A DNA stretch of 64,000 nucleotides from Flabesymbios commensalis (GCA_964017125.1 OZ024915.1:22226437-22290436); one strand, 5' to 3'. Positions 24,100-34,275 are shown, counted from the first letter of the stretch. Program-made: numbers and translations. The notes: generated by a model from the sequence alone, not told the origin.

Positions 24100-24790
24100 A
24101 AGTATTTATCAGATCATTTAGATACGTATTTTAGATTATTCTCCCTAATCCTTTGTCTTGGTCCTGAAAATGTATATTTAAACACAAAGATCTTTTTCTA
24201 TGTTGATTAGTAGCGGGGATATTAAAACATGTATATTCTGGCGGCCAAAAAATGTCTATCATTGACATAAAAATATTAAATTAGGATATTTTTAATTGCA
24301 TTTTGTGTAATCCTTGGTCCCGAAAATGTATATTTAGACACCAAAATCTTTTTTCTAAATCAATTAGAAACTGAGATAATAAAACACATATATTCTGGCG
24401 GCCATTTTGGAAAAAATGACTGCCACGATAGTCAAATATTAAATTTGAGTATTTATAATTGTCTTTTTTTGCAATCCTTGGCCCAGAAAATGTATGTTTA
24501 GACACCAACATTTTTGTTTTTCCTACGTGGATTAGAAACTGAGATATTAAAACATGTATATTCCGACCGCCATTTTTAAAAATGGTCGCCATTAGGTCAA
24601 ATTTGCGTATTTGTTATTGTCTTTTTTTGTAATACTTGGTTCTAATAATGTATATTTAGACACCAAGAACATTTTTTAAAGTGATTTAGAAGCTGAGATA
24701 TTGCGACATGTATATTCTGACGGCCATTTTGAAAAGATGGCCGCCATTAAGGTCAAGGGTCAAATTTGGAATGGTCCTATTGCTAAAATT
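24100..24790 (-). repeat. Tandem array (right arm), inverse of the 18.1-19.3 kb array
   Basis: About four units of 170-185 bp, each with AAAATGTATATTTAGACACC, (T/G)ATTAGAAACTGAGATA and GGCGGCCATTTT. Their complement matches the left-arm unit (ATCTCAGCTTCTAATCC, ACATTTTC, AAAATGGCCGCC). Confidence 0.75.
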
Positions 24791-24874
24791 TACCGTCATG
24801 GTATGTTCTCCTAGCATGCAAAATTCCATGCTTTTATCATTAAATGAACAGTTGTTTTACCAGTCAGCCTAACT

Positions 24875-24976
24875 AAGATGGCACTGCCCTCCAGACACAG
24901 GATTAAAAATTCGAGCCCTGTCGGTCTGCGGCCGAGGGCGCTACCTCTCGGTCACGGAGGCTCCCCACAATATTGA
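24875..24976 (-). repeat. SINE, 5' part, right of the fold-back insertion
   Basis: Carries CACTGCCCTCCAGACACAGG, TCGAGCCCTGTCGGTCTGCG and CTACCTCTCGGTCACGGAGG, the minus-strand head that completes the tail at 17898-17978. Only the second tRNA-like head is present, so this copy was monomeric or truncated. Confidence 0.8.
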
Positions 24977-25300
24977 TATACTCTTGTAATCATGGTAATG
25001 GTGTGTTAATAATTAAATATGCCGACTAAAGCGCAAAACATACCAACGCAAACGCGCGAAAATGATCGAACTCACTATTTTACTAGCCCTGTCATATCTG
25101 AATAGATCGGGGAATAATCAGGTCGAAAATAGTTTTTTGAGAATCAGTAACATTTCAGTTCCATGCCCGCATGCTCAGCTCAGTGGTCGTACACAGGTAC
25201 AGTCATTAAAAAGTTATGGACATTTTTCGGACCTTGGGGTCGTGATCGCTCTCAGTCACCGCCATGTTGAAAAACGTTGATTTTTTCGGGTAAAACAAAT

Positions 25301-25740
25301 CCAGCAAATCCAGCAATCCAAACTATTTTATCATTTCAAAACATTCCAGCGCCAAGTCGAGCGCGAAGGTCAACATTTTCAAACCAATTACATTTTCGTC
25401 GGTTTTCGCGTTGGAAATCCCAGCAAATGAAGCCACAATCTGGCCTTGGAACAGGGAAAAACGCCTCACATTTCGCGTTAGTTTTCGAGTTGGTATGTAT
25501 GCAGACGATCCCACTGAATAAGGAAGGTCAGATAGAAGTAGCACAAAACAAGGTTGGAAAATGGATGCTCGGAAAAAAGAAAAACGCGTCGTCAATAGGC
25601 CTCAAGGGGGACTAGGCTGGAGGTCAATAAAACGGGAAATACAAATGAGAAAATTAATGTTCTGGTATAGGATTAATAAAAAGACACAAGAAAGCTGTGT
25701 AAAACAAGCAGCAATATAAATAATAAGGAAGGAAGATAAT
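25301..25740. other. Intergenic, no recognised gene
   Basis: A 112-codon plus-strand frame (25277-25615) has no recognisable domain; I do not call it a gene. The sequence leads into the decayed block that starts at about 25744. Confidence 0.3.
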
Positions 25741-25743
25741 ACC

Positions 25744-26243
25744 ATGATTAAAGACATTAAGAGCATCCAAAACGAATGGAACAAAATACTTCCCGGGTTT
25801 CAATCGGGAAATGAAACTGAAATTAAAAGGTCTTGGAAGAAAATAGAAAGAATAACATGGCTGAGCGAAAAAGGATTGTCAAATTCTTTAAAACACTACC
25901 CGAAGGATGAATTATCAAGAAGAGAAGAATATTAGAGGACACAAACAAGTCGCGCACACTAACTAAATTAAGAATTAATAACACAATGGGACCAGTGGAA
26001 GAAAATCATGACAGGGGAAAATGCCCTAAATGTAATGGGGTCAATATAGTAAACATGGCAGTTCACATAGTAATCAACTGCAATCCAATTAATTGGTTAA
26101 GAACAAAAGAAACCCAACATTTCATAAGTAGAAAGAAACTGAATGGAACCTCAGAGACAGATATTGCAAAAATAATTGTCGCAGATAAGTCTGAAGAAAA
26201 TTTGAAGCAACTAGAACGAATGTTTTACCAATGGAAAAACTGA
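25744..26243 (+). pseudogene. Unrecognised fragment ending in a Cys/His block, possible LINE C-terminus
   Basis: Two frames (25744-25935 and 25986-26243) read like basic, Lys/Glu-rich protein. The second contains C-P-K-C, then H and C in CPKCNGVNIVNMAVHIVINC. This CX2CX~12HX4C layout is seen at the C-terminus of some retroelement proteins, where it follows the reverse transcriptase. The end reads LKQLERMFYQWKN. No catalytic domain is visible upstream, so this may be a LINE tail or a piece of an unknown gene. A worse copy follows at about 26340-26570. Confidence 0.35.
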
Positions 26244-26339
26244 AGGGAGTTACAAAAATAACGAATAATAATAATAAAGGGAAGGAATCAGAAAGTAAGA
26301 AGTCTTGGGAAGCACGACTTGGGAAACACGACAGAGTAA

Positions 26340-26575
26340 AAGGCTATACATGAAAGAAGTCAACATTGTAAACATGGCTTTATGCATAGTTATCAACTAA
26401 ATGTGCAAAACAATGATTCGGGCAAGATTTTATGAAACTCAACACTGCATCAGAAGTAAGAAAATGGATTAAACCTTAAAAACAGATTTTGTAAAAATAT
26501 TTGCTACAGATAAATCGGAAGAAATTCTGAAACAATGAAGCAAATGTTGTATAAGTAAAGAATCACACAGAAGTT
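26340..26575 (+). repeat. Second, degraded copy of the Cys/His fragment
   Basis: GTCAACATTGTAAACATGGC, ATAGTTATCAACT, CATCAGAAGTAAGAAA and GATAAATCGGAAGAAATTCTGAAAC match the 26040-26230 segment in order. The reading frame is gone. Confidence 0.6.
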
Positions 26576-27450
26576 TGACATAATAAATTAGAGTTATGAT
26601 CACCAACAGAGGGCTCCTTTATAAGTAAGCAAGAATAGGGGATATGAAAAGTAACAGAAATGATTTTGAAGATAGTCAAGAGGAAATAAATATAGCAGGA
26701 AATCCAAACAAGGACAGAGGATGTACAACAAACTTAAAAAATGAATGGGGTGAACAGAACGTAAAGGAAGATTCGTTAAAACAATTGCAGCAGTGTAGGT
26801 GGAGGAAAACGACTATTGGCTAGAGGAGATGTCTAAAAAAAAGGGGACAACATAAGGTAACATGAATTTATTTATTTATTTATTTTAGAAAATTGCGAAA
26901 ACTATGATGTGACTTATGGGAGACAGGCAGGGAAACAAAGAGAAAGACAAGAGTATTATTCTTTGAAGATGGGACCGTGTAGGGAGTTGAAGCTTTAATT
27001 TAGTTCAGTGTGAATATAATAAAGAAAATGGGAAAAACTTGGAGAAGTATAAGGTAATTGGAAACAAGATTCCATTTCTTCATTACTATTGTGATTATAA
27101 TAAAGAAATAGGGGAAAATTTGAAAAATACATTATAATTTGGAACCTGTGGCAATAGGAAGGAGTAATAGAGAGGATGGCAAGAGATCATGTATTATCAC
27201 AAGGGTAAAATGGGAAAAATATTGGAAAAATATAATGTATTTGAAAAATTGGGAAAAAAGAAATTTGGAGAATGACAAGATTTTATAAATGGGAACTATA
27301 ATGTGAGGGTGTGCTCCTCTTTTTAGGGAGAGAGTTGAGCTCCTGTAATAACACAGTGATCCTCGTCAATAAGCTGATAAGCTGATTGAGTTTAAATCAA
27401 ATCAAATCAAATCAGGCGAGTTTCGCGTCCGTCTGTTGCCGCGTGCATAA
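26576..27450. other. Purine-rich intergenic DNA
   Basis: Strong A/G bias on the plus strand with many GGGAAAAA words and a short ATTT run near 26870. No gene supported. It could be the untranslated tail of the element above. Confidence 0.4.
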
Positions 27451-27452
27451 GG

Positions 27453-27690
27453 GGTCTTGTCAAGTTAAAAAAAATAAAAAAATCCGAGAAAAACTCGGAT
27501 TGGTCAGACAAAAAACACCCACCCCCCTATCCAATTTTTGTATTTTTGGGGAAACATTTGAAAACATGAAAACAACACAAAAACACAAAATTTCAAAAAA
27601 AAAAAATCCGTCGAGTTGGGGCATGACCCACCCACCCACTTCCGAGTTATTCTCGGATTTATGGATTTTTTTTAACTTGCCCAATCCCCT
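27453..27690. repeat. Inverted repeat, arms about 45 bp, span about 235 bp
   Basis: CAAGTTAAAAAAAAT...AATCCGAGAAAAACTCGGATT on the left is answered by CCGAGTTATTCTCGGATT...TTTTTTTTAACTTG on the right. Each arm also has its own small ATCCGAG/CTCGGAT dyad. Probably a MITE; ends unresolved. Confidence 0.5.
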
Positions 27691-28064
27691 AAGCGCTCCC
27701 GCGTACGCGTTGGTGTGTTTTGATCTTTATCAAGTCTTTATCAAGACAAAAACGTTAAATTCGACAAAGAATCACTTGTTTTGTCAAAGCCAGATGAAAT
27801 TTATCAGAGCATGTATCTGAAATCAAGTATTCCGGAGATAATTTGACTGCTTTGTATTACATATAGTATGTCTGAAAATATAAATTTTATGATCGCTAAT
27901 ATATAATTTAAATATAAATCATATAATTTATGCGACGGTTCCAATGTCTCTATCTGGGCGGCATGTATAGGCGATGCAGTATTTTATTTTTATTTTTTGC
28001 TATGTCTTTGTCTGTTCATCTCTAATCAATATATTTTATGCCAGAGCCATTACGATCACAGCAA

Positions 28065-28340
28065 ACATGAGACGTTAATGTAATGTTGGGTTAACGTCGA
28101 CCAACCGTCTGCGACGCTGGCCCAACGTAAACCCAACATCGAATGAACGTGTCGTGTTTTCTGGTATATAACTGTTTGCCTGAGCATATTGCATGTGGTA
28201 GGTCCATGACCCACGCTGGCTAACAGTATACACCATACACTGTATTACATACTTGACCCATTGTTCGCTCAGTGTTGGGCCATCGTTTGCGATGCTGTCC
28301 CAGCACTAAGCCAACAATGGTTCAATGTGTTGTGTTTGAG
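28065..28340. repeat. Two palindromic-family copies
   Basis: First copy: CAGCAAACATGAGACGTTAA, AATGTTGGGTTAACGTCG, CCGTCTGCGACGCTGGCCC, then GTGTCGTGTTTTCTGG. Second copy: CAGTGTTGGGCCATCGTTTG and GCGATGCTGTCCCAGCAC. Both follow the family plan of CAGCAAACACGA ends around a GTCKNNGACG-type core. Confidence 0.6.
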
Positions 28341-28512
28341 GGGCGACACAAACCTGCCCCGCAAAGCCAACTAACAGTATCTGCTTACTCAAATAGTAAC
28401 CAGTTACTGCTGTTTGTATTTGCATCCACACCACCATACAACTATAAAAGAGCTGTTTTATATTTTGTCTGGCTCGACAAATGGCCCTCTGCTACATACA
28501 GTACCCGGTTAA

Positions 28513-28616
28513 GTATCCTCGTACAAGTTACGATATATCGTAGGCTTAGGATTGGTCGAGATGGCCATCTCGACCAATCAGAAGCCTGCGATATATCGTA
28601 ACTTGTACGGGGATAC
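28513..28616. repeat. 104-bp near-perfect hairpin with GGTCGAGATGGCCATCTCGACC axis
   Basis: Arms of 52 bases match almost throughout: GTATCCTCGTACAAGTTACG on the left and CGTAACTTGTACGGGGATAC on the right. The centre is ATGGCCAT. A small relative is at 5266-5293. No loop, no coding; probably a MITE or a palindrome-forming insertion. Confidence 0.75.
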
Positions 28617-30354
28617 GGGCCAGCCCCTATAGCTCTTGTTGATAATCCATAATAATAATAATCTAGGTGAAGGACCATAATTATATGTATCGTTATATCA
28701 TACAAAATGATCTATTTAAGTACCTACATGGGTTTTTATGTCTGTGACATGCGTTTTGGTCTCGCGATTAGTCAATAAATCTGAAATTATCCGAATTTTG
28801 CTCTTAAAAGCAGTATAGTTTTAAAAAATTCCATATTTGTAAAGCGTAAAGCAGCGTTTAGACAAAGAAAAAGCTTCTCTTTTATCATTTCGTTCCTAAC
28901 TTTACTTTCTATCGCTATTTTAATTTATTTTTATGTTTTAATTCGATAGCAACCTCTATGATGGTGAGGTTGGTGTCTGCGACGTACATGACCGTTCATA
29001 TAATTATTACAAAACCGTTAACGTGCATAAGACATAACGAGTAGCCTAATTATTCTAGAGTTTCTGTTATTCAAATTTATAATTATTGAACAAAAAATAC
29101 TGCTACTGCATGTGATATATTATAATGTCTAGCCGCTATATTCACTATTGTCATATAACATGTATAAAGCTGGCACACTATGAATAATACCACTGACAGC
29201 ATCAATGAGGGTAGGCAAATGACCCGAGACTCCTAATTTGTCAGGCTGAACTTATCGGTCCGGTATTCAATCTTAGGATAAAAACCGTACCGTACCGACC
29301 CGATCACAAGCCCAGGTGACCAGTGTCTGGATGACACCAGCCCAGCGTTAATTAATATGGATACTGGGCTAATATGGACCCTCAGTTTATGGTTAATTGG
29401 TAACTATCATTCTTGTTTGTCTGGAAAAGACTGCATGTTTAACCAGAACAACAGGTCATAAATTTCATCGGACCTAGATGCTGAGAAGAGTCGTTGGTGT
29501 ACAGTCCCTCAGTAATACACACAATCCTAAATGTCTATAGGTTTGAAGGCTAAATCAGACCTTCCATTTGCACGTGATTATATACATTTTTTGCGCAAGC
29601 GCACATAGATGACGCACACGTACACAGATATCACGTGAAAAAGGATGGCCTGCTTAAAACACACAGGACGCGGGCGTCATGCGAAGCACGCGTAACAAAT
29701 CGCTCTAGTTTACTTCTCATTGCATAAATACACAGCTCGCTTAAGCGTTACGCGACACACAAGCGTCACAGATCACTTCTGGAGGGACATTACCCCTTTA
29801 ACATTAACCATTTAAAGCAGTTTCCGTTTTTAATTTTGTAATGAAGTAGTGTATCCCACAAATCATGATTGTATATTTTTCAGAGTTTTTAGATTTTAAA
29901 AAATATTTTTATAAATCAAACGGAAACCCAAACAATTTTTTTTGTATACATGAACACCTGCATTTAAATCCCTACAGCATTGGGCCACATGTTGATGCCG
30001 TCAGCCCAGCGTTGAGCGGACAATCGGTGTTGCGTTGGAACCCCCCTGATCAACACGTTCCCAGAGCAATTAAGGGCGGCAGCTATTGATTTAACCATGT
30101 GGTTACTTCGATCATGCCGTCTGAGATGGTCAGTATTTGCGGTTTATAGTGTTGTATGCTGTAAACAAACGTGTTTACATGACAATATACGTCTTGGAAA
30201 TAGAGCTTGTTTCGTCCATTTCAGTGCTTAAACATAGTTTTTTTTTACATTTTTGTATTTCATTTAAGATCAGCAGGTTATATAGCTTCATATAAATTAA
30301 ATTTTCAAAATTGACTATTCTCATCTTAAGCAGCAGCTTAAGTTATTTTATTGG
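28617..30354. other. Intergenic, nothing assignable
   Basis: AT-rich, without a gene I can support. Around 29960-30025, GGGCCACATGTTGATGCCGT..CAGCCCAGCGTTG is a faint relative of the palindromic family. Confidence 0.4.
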
Positions 30355-30417
30355 AATTTCCACTCACTTGAAGTTGTGAATCGCGGCAGCGAGGCACATC
30401 TTCAAGTGAGTGAAAAT
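30355..30417. repeat. Short hairpin CACTCACTTGAAGTTG..CTTCAAGTGAGTG
   Basis: Same family as 13189-13239, with core ATCGCGGCAGCGAG and paired AATTT flanks. Confidence 0.7.
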
Positions 30418-31143
30418 TATTCAGATTTAACAAAATGGAGGTAAACTATTATTTGAAATCTTGTTGATTTACGTCACGTTATTTCTTTAACATGCTTAAA
30501 AGCTGGCATTTACATTTAACATGTTTAATGTGGTATGCCTAATACAAAATGAAAGACGAATATAATAGAAATCGGCAGCTAAAGGGTTAAACGGGTGACG
30601 CGACCTGCGACGTGACACGTACACAGTATGATGTCAACATGTGATGAATTCCTTCTTTTTTGTCACCTCGTGTAGAGGTCTATGTCAATGGCACATGATG
30701 ACGATGTGTCATCACATTCATCAATTCGAGACATTTTCAACTAGAACTGCAATTTCTTTTTAATTTTTGGGCTGCGCATTCACCAGTTAGGCTAAATATA
30801 GAGACGAAATCCTGATTTCTAATTATTGACAACCTTGACAAAAATAGGAAATGTTTATTCAAGATATATAATCTAAATCTCCATGCAGCATGTTAACCCT
30901 TGTGGTGCTAGAACCGTATACAAGCAAATTTCAGATGAAAAAAATGGGACTGTAGTCTGAAATCCACAAAATAGTTTGTTATAGATGCTTAGTTAACATG
31001 CTTAATCAACGCTGATCAAAGACTTACATTTTACAGATCAAAATTTTTTTGTAAATAGACATTTGAAGCTGAAATTCTCGTTAGTGATTCCATTTTCAAA
31101 TGAATGAAGAATTCAGCAGTAAAAAAAAGAGAAATGTAGTCTC
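30418..31143. other. Intergenic, nothing assignable
   Basis: No gene or repeat boundary that I can support. Confidence 0.35.
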
Positions 31144-31245
31144 AGCAAACACGATACGTTAAACCAATGCCGATTTAAAGTTGGGCCGACGTCGGAGACG
31201 GCGGCCAACTTTAAATTGGCATTGGTTTAACGTATCGTGTTTGCT
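31144..31245. mobile_element. Type copy of the palindromic CAGCAAACACGA family (102-bp MITE-like hairpin)
   Basis: AGCAAACACGATACGTTAAA opens the left arm and its exact complement TTTAACGTATCGTGTTTGCT closes the right. The arms continue to pair (CCAATGCC, AAGTTGG) up to the core GACGTCGGAGACGGCGG. At least nine further, mostly eroded copies occur in this window, near 6490, 14925, 15040, 17640, 19828, 28065, 28260, 31452 and 37655. Non-coding and short, it is MITE-like; no target duplication was defined. Confidence 0.75.
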
Positions 31246-31451
31246 TGGGTAGCGTGTAGCAGCTCTTACGAAACATCCAGCGAAGTATGTGCATCTTGCC
31301 GTATCAGGTCTGACCGTCAGACTACCAGTCTGCAGACAACTGGATAGATGAAGATGAGTATGTGGAAAAAACAAAGTAATATCAGATGATAATGGCATAG
31401 AATTATTCTACGCTCCGAGTATAAAGGAGTCTAAATTCTACGCTTCGAGGT

Positions 31452-31545
31452 ATGAGACATCCCAGCAAACACGACAATGTTGGTTTGAGGTTGGGTCAGC
31501 GTCGCAGACATTAAGGCAACATTGTTTCAATGTGTCGTGTTTGGT
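31452..31545. repeat. Palindromic-family copy
   Basis: CCCAGCAAACACGACAATGT, GGTTGGGTCAGCGTCGCAGA and CATTGTTTCAATGTGTCGTG. The ends are clear and the right half of the core is shortened. Confidence 0.65.
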
Positions 31546-31574
31546 GGGGAAGTGCATGTATGTACGCTTAGTCA

Positions 31575-31800
31575 TCTCCGGCGCAGGCGGATTGGGTCAG
31601 CATCTGAGATTGGAGTACGAGCAGTATTGGATCAGGGGTGGGCCAGCATCCTCAATGCGAAACCAAACTTGTGTCGACGATTCTACTTTGAAAACAGGAA
31701 ATATTCACTCTCTATTGGTGAAATGTCGGCCCACCGTCTTCGACTCTGGGCCAGCATTTCACCAACACTGGTTCAGGGTGTGGGTGGCTGGGTGGGCGTA
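31575..31800. repeat. Eroded palindromic-family sequence
   Basis: GGATTGGGTCAGCATCTGAG, GGGTGGGCCAGCATCCTCA and TCTGGGCCAGCATTTCACC resemble half-cores of the family. Reading frames across it reflect the repeat and not a gene. Confidence 0.35.
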
Positions 31801-32595
31801 CACCGCTGGCATCTGATTAGGTCTCGGTCTCATGTTACGCGTCAAATTCCACAGTATGCCTACAGCATCATATATATGTGTGTGTGTGTACGCTAAAGCA
31901 TCTGGACGAACAGTGCAACCTTTCACTGCCTGGGAGGGCAGTTTACGTCAAGAAAAAGTGTATTGTCGTTAAAAGTAATACTTTTAGGAAGTTATATATC
32001 ACCCAAAATGGTAATGGTTTTTCAACAATTATTCCAAAACAAACTTCGAAAGTATCAATCTGTTTTGTCAAGTTTTGCAAAATATATTATAGTCTTATAG
32101 TTGAGTTTTGTTTTGCATTAAAACATATTACAATTGATGACTCATGATCAGATGATAGACTAAAATTAGTCCAACAAATCGGATTAGCGAATAGCCAGTA
32201 CCTTTAAGGCCTTTGGTTGGGAGATAGGGCCTACCTATGATAATTAATTGTGATAAAAAAATAATGATCTTTGGTACATTTTAAATTTCTTATCTTAACA
32301 TGTTGTCAGTGTCATTTTAAATAATTAAAATACATTGAACGTAACCAAATTTATCGTCGAGCATACCAAGAAACTATTATAAACTGATAAAGAATTCCTC
32401 GAGGATGCCCGTGGATCGTACAGTGTATCTAGTAATCTGTAAAATAGGTCACTTACCTTCTCGGTGCAGCTGCACCCGAAAAGCATCTCTCTACTGTCCG
32501 TGAGCCGAAGAGCGATTGAGTTGTTTTGGCCTGTGAAAAGTGATGATATGGGTATGTGCCACTACAGGTCCTAACATCGGCATCAGCAACAGCTA
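31801..32595. other. Intergenic, nothing assignable
   Basis: Short TG repeat near 31877-31890; no gene supported. Confidence 0.35.
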
Positions 32596-32599
32596 CAGT

Positions 32600-32604
32600 A
32601 TCAA

Positions 32605-32636
<32 letters not shown>

Positions 32637-32672
32637 TCATCAGCAACAAGAGCAGCAGCAGCAGCAGCAGCT
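32600..32672 (+). repeat. CAG trinucleotide microsatellite
   Basis: About ten CAG units from 32608, a CATCATCAGCAACAAGAG interruption, then about seven more CAG units. Frames through it read poly-Ser or poly-Ala with no flanking coding character. Confidence 0.85.
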
Positions 32673-33374
32673 GTTGCCGTGCATTCAGTCCTAAATCATA
32701 TACTTTATACCGCTTGGTTCAAGGCTTATTGTATCAGCTTTGCTATATGGTTATTGCGTGAGGTCATAATGACAATAGGCCAGACAGATGTATGTATCTC
32801 AATGTCACGTATTATTTTTGTTATATCATGTGTATGTGGTACAGTATTTTTTTAGCAAAACAGTTTTAAACAGTTTTTGTTAATTCAGATATCTTATAAC
32901 TATAGTTTTAACAAATTAATTTGTTTGCATACTGATACAAATGATCAATTAAAAAAATCTGATTATAATTTCGCAACTGGAAAAAACTTTTTTTTTGTAT
33001 TATTCAGCTGATCTTGATATTTCAGTTATGATATTCGGGGTATAATATGGTTATTTATGAAATAATTATCTATCATTTTTTCACCATACTCGTCATGATG
33101 AATAATCAAATGTAAGGAAGGCATAACCATTATTACCACAACAGTTCTATTCCACCTATTATTTTATATTCCACATATTTAATATTAACCGAATGTTTGT
33201 TTCTATTTTTCATTCGTTCGTAGCTGGAATTGCTTAAGTACCAGCTCCAAATAACGAAAAATGTACATGATAAATAGACCCATGTGTAATTATTCAATTT
33301 CCTGAGCATCTATCACAAAATATTCCTTAATTTCAGTAGCCTTTTTATAATTTATTTGGTTTTTATAATTTATT
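32673..33374. other. Intergenic, nothing assignable
   Basis: AT-rich, no supported feature. Confidence 0.35.
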
Positions 33375-33783
33375 CATCTGTTAAGCACGACTATAATCGT
33401 TTTAATCCATTTAATTAGTTGATTAAATCACTGTTGTTGGGAACGAAATGTGTGTTAAAAATCAAGATTTACAAACGTTAATTGTCTCAAATTAAATAAA
33501 TGTGAATCATTCCAAATCATGAAATGTTGTACGGAGTGTCATATTTAACTCCCATAATATTCCCACCTACTTGAGTTGTGTCTCGCTACCGCGAACCACA
33601 ACTTCAAGCCTGAGACAAATCCAAGGGGGGGGGGGGGGCAGTTGGGGGATGGAGACGTACATTCGCCAATATTGGGACAAAATGAACCATTTTACAAGTT
33701 TGTCCTGAAAATCCCAGAGGGGGGGGGGGGGCAGAGTTGCCCCCTTGGCCCCGCAGCTTACGGCCCTGGCGGATAAGGGTTAA
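33375..33783 (+). mobile_element. Second copy of the 11760-12000 element, interrupted near 33609-33768
   Basis: CACGACTATAATCG, TTAAATCACTGTTGTTGGGAA and the CTCGCTACCGCGAACCACAACTTCAAG hairpin follow the order seen at 11760-12000, and GGATAAGGGTTAA closes it. Between CTTCAAG and GGATAAGGG lies extra DNA with two poly-G runs. It ends TACGGCCCTG (33759-33768), the usual complement of a hAT-type CAGGGCCGTA terminus, so a hAT-like remnant probably inserted here. Confidence 0.5.
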
Positions 33784-33954
33784 GCTATAACTATAACGGG
33801 GCCAGACAGTTTGAAGGTTGTATCTGATTTATAATTTTCTGCCGAATCAGAACATCAACATCGTACATGCCACACCTGGGATGTTTTCGAAATAAGACGT
33901 CATTGTTGTATTGCATGATAACACATTCAAAAAAACACAAAAATGTTGTGTACT

Positions 33955-34275
33955 AAATGAAATGAAATGGTTTTTAGGCCACCTTTGTGCACATATATGC
34001 TAAACTGGGCCAGGAGAACCTCCTGAGGATGGTGACATGAATGAGATGACACTGCCCTCCAGACACAAGATTCGAAATTCGAGCCCTGGCGGTCTGAGGC
34101 CGAGCACGCTACCTCTCGGTCACGGAGGCTCCCCACAATATTTAATATTTACTAGTGAGCGGGGAAGAAACATGTTGTTTCTTAAAAACTTGCGAACCAA
34201 AGTGGGAATCGAACCCGCGATCTCCGACTGTCCAAGCAGGCAGCTTCAACCACTGCACAAGGGCTCAATATGACA
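33955..34275 (-). mobile_element. Dimeric tRNA-derived SINE, second copy
   Basis: Read on the minus strand, the first head has GTGCAGTGGTTGAAGCTGCC and GGGTTCGATTCCC. A linker follows (AGAAACAACATGTTTCTTCC), then the second head with GTGACCGAGAGGTAGCGTGC and the common tail to CCATTTCATTTCATTTAG. The first head differs clearly from that at 20.6 kb while linker, second head and tail match. I did not find a clean target duplication. Confidence 0.8.

Larger units (their letters stand above)
17979..24874. mobile_element. 6.9-kb fold-back element with satellite-like arms, inserted in a SINE
   Basis: Terminal inverted repeats begin AGTTAGGCTGACTGG (17979) and end CCAGTCAGCCTAACT (24874). They continue with paired TTCATTTAATGATAAAAGC / GCTTTTATCATTAAATGAA. 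Flanking bases are GAGAT on the left and AAGAT on the right, consistent with a 4-5 bp target duplication in the SINE word GAGATGGCACTG. Inside each arm is an array of units of roughly 180 bp in opposite orientation (left about 18100-19300, right about 24100-24790). Units contain GTCAATATCTCAGCTTCTAATCC and a GGCCATTTT..AAAATGGCC dyad. The middle (19.3-24 kb) has no transposase that I can see and carries later insertions. It resembles fold-back (TU-like) elements in plan; the superfamily is unknown. Confidence 0.75.
17376..25300. mobile_element. Outer inverted repeat (arms about 190-210 bp) enclosing a nested insertion
   Basis: The 17376-17566 segment recurs inverted at 25092-25300. Shared words include GAGAGCGATC, AAAAATGTCCATAACTTTTT, GAGCTGAGCATGCGGGCATG and GAACTGAAATGTTACTGATT. 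The two copies face each other across a SINE that is itself split by a fold-back element (17979-24874). The simplest reading is an older DNA element whose interior received the SINE; two chance copies of a dispersed repeat in opposite orientation is the alternative. The left interior (17640-17720) also contains a palindromic GTCCAGCGTCGAAGACGCTGCAC core. Confidence 0.6.

Noticed and set aside
24281-24592. 103-codon minus-strand frame with internal repeats
   Set aside because: It reads through the right-arm satellite array; the repeated peptide is a by-product of the tandem DNA repeat.
29960-30030. Further member of the palindromic family
   Set aside because: Only short words match (GGGCCACATGTTGATGCC, CAGCCCAGCGTTG); too weak to annotate as a copy.
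31522-31896. 124-codon plus-strand frame
   Set aside because: It crosses palindromic-family sequence and lacks conserved protein features.
32540-32855. Poly-Ser and poly-Ala frames
   Set aside because: Produced by the CAG microsatellite; both frames lack any domain.
34190-34270. Possible minus-strand tRNA gene
   Set aside because: Joined by the same linker to the same SINE body as at 20.6 kb, so it is a SINE head.
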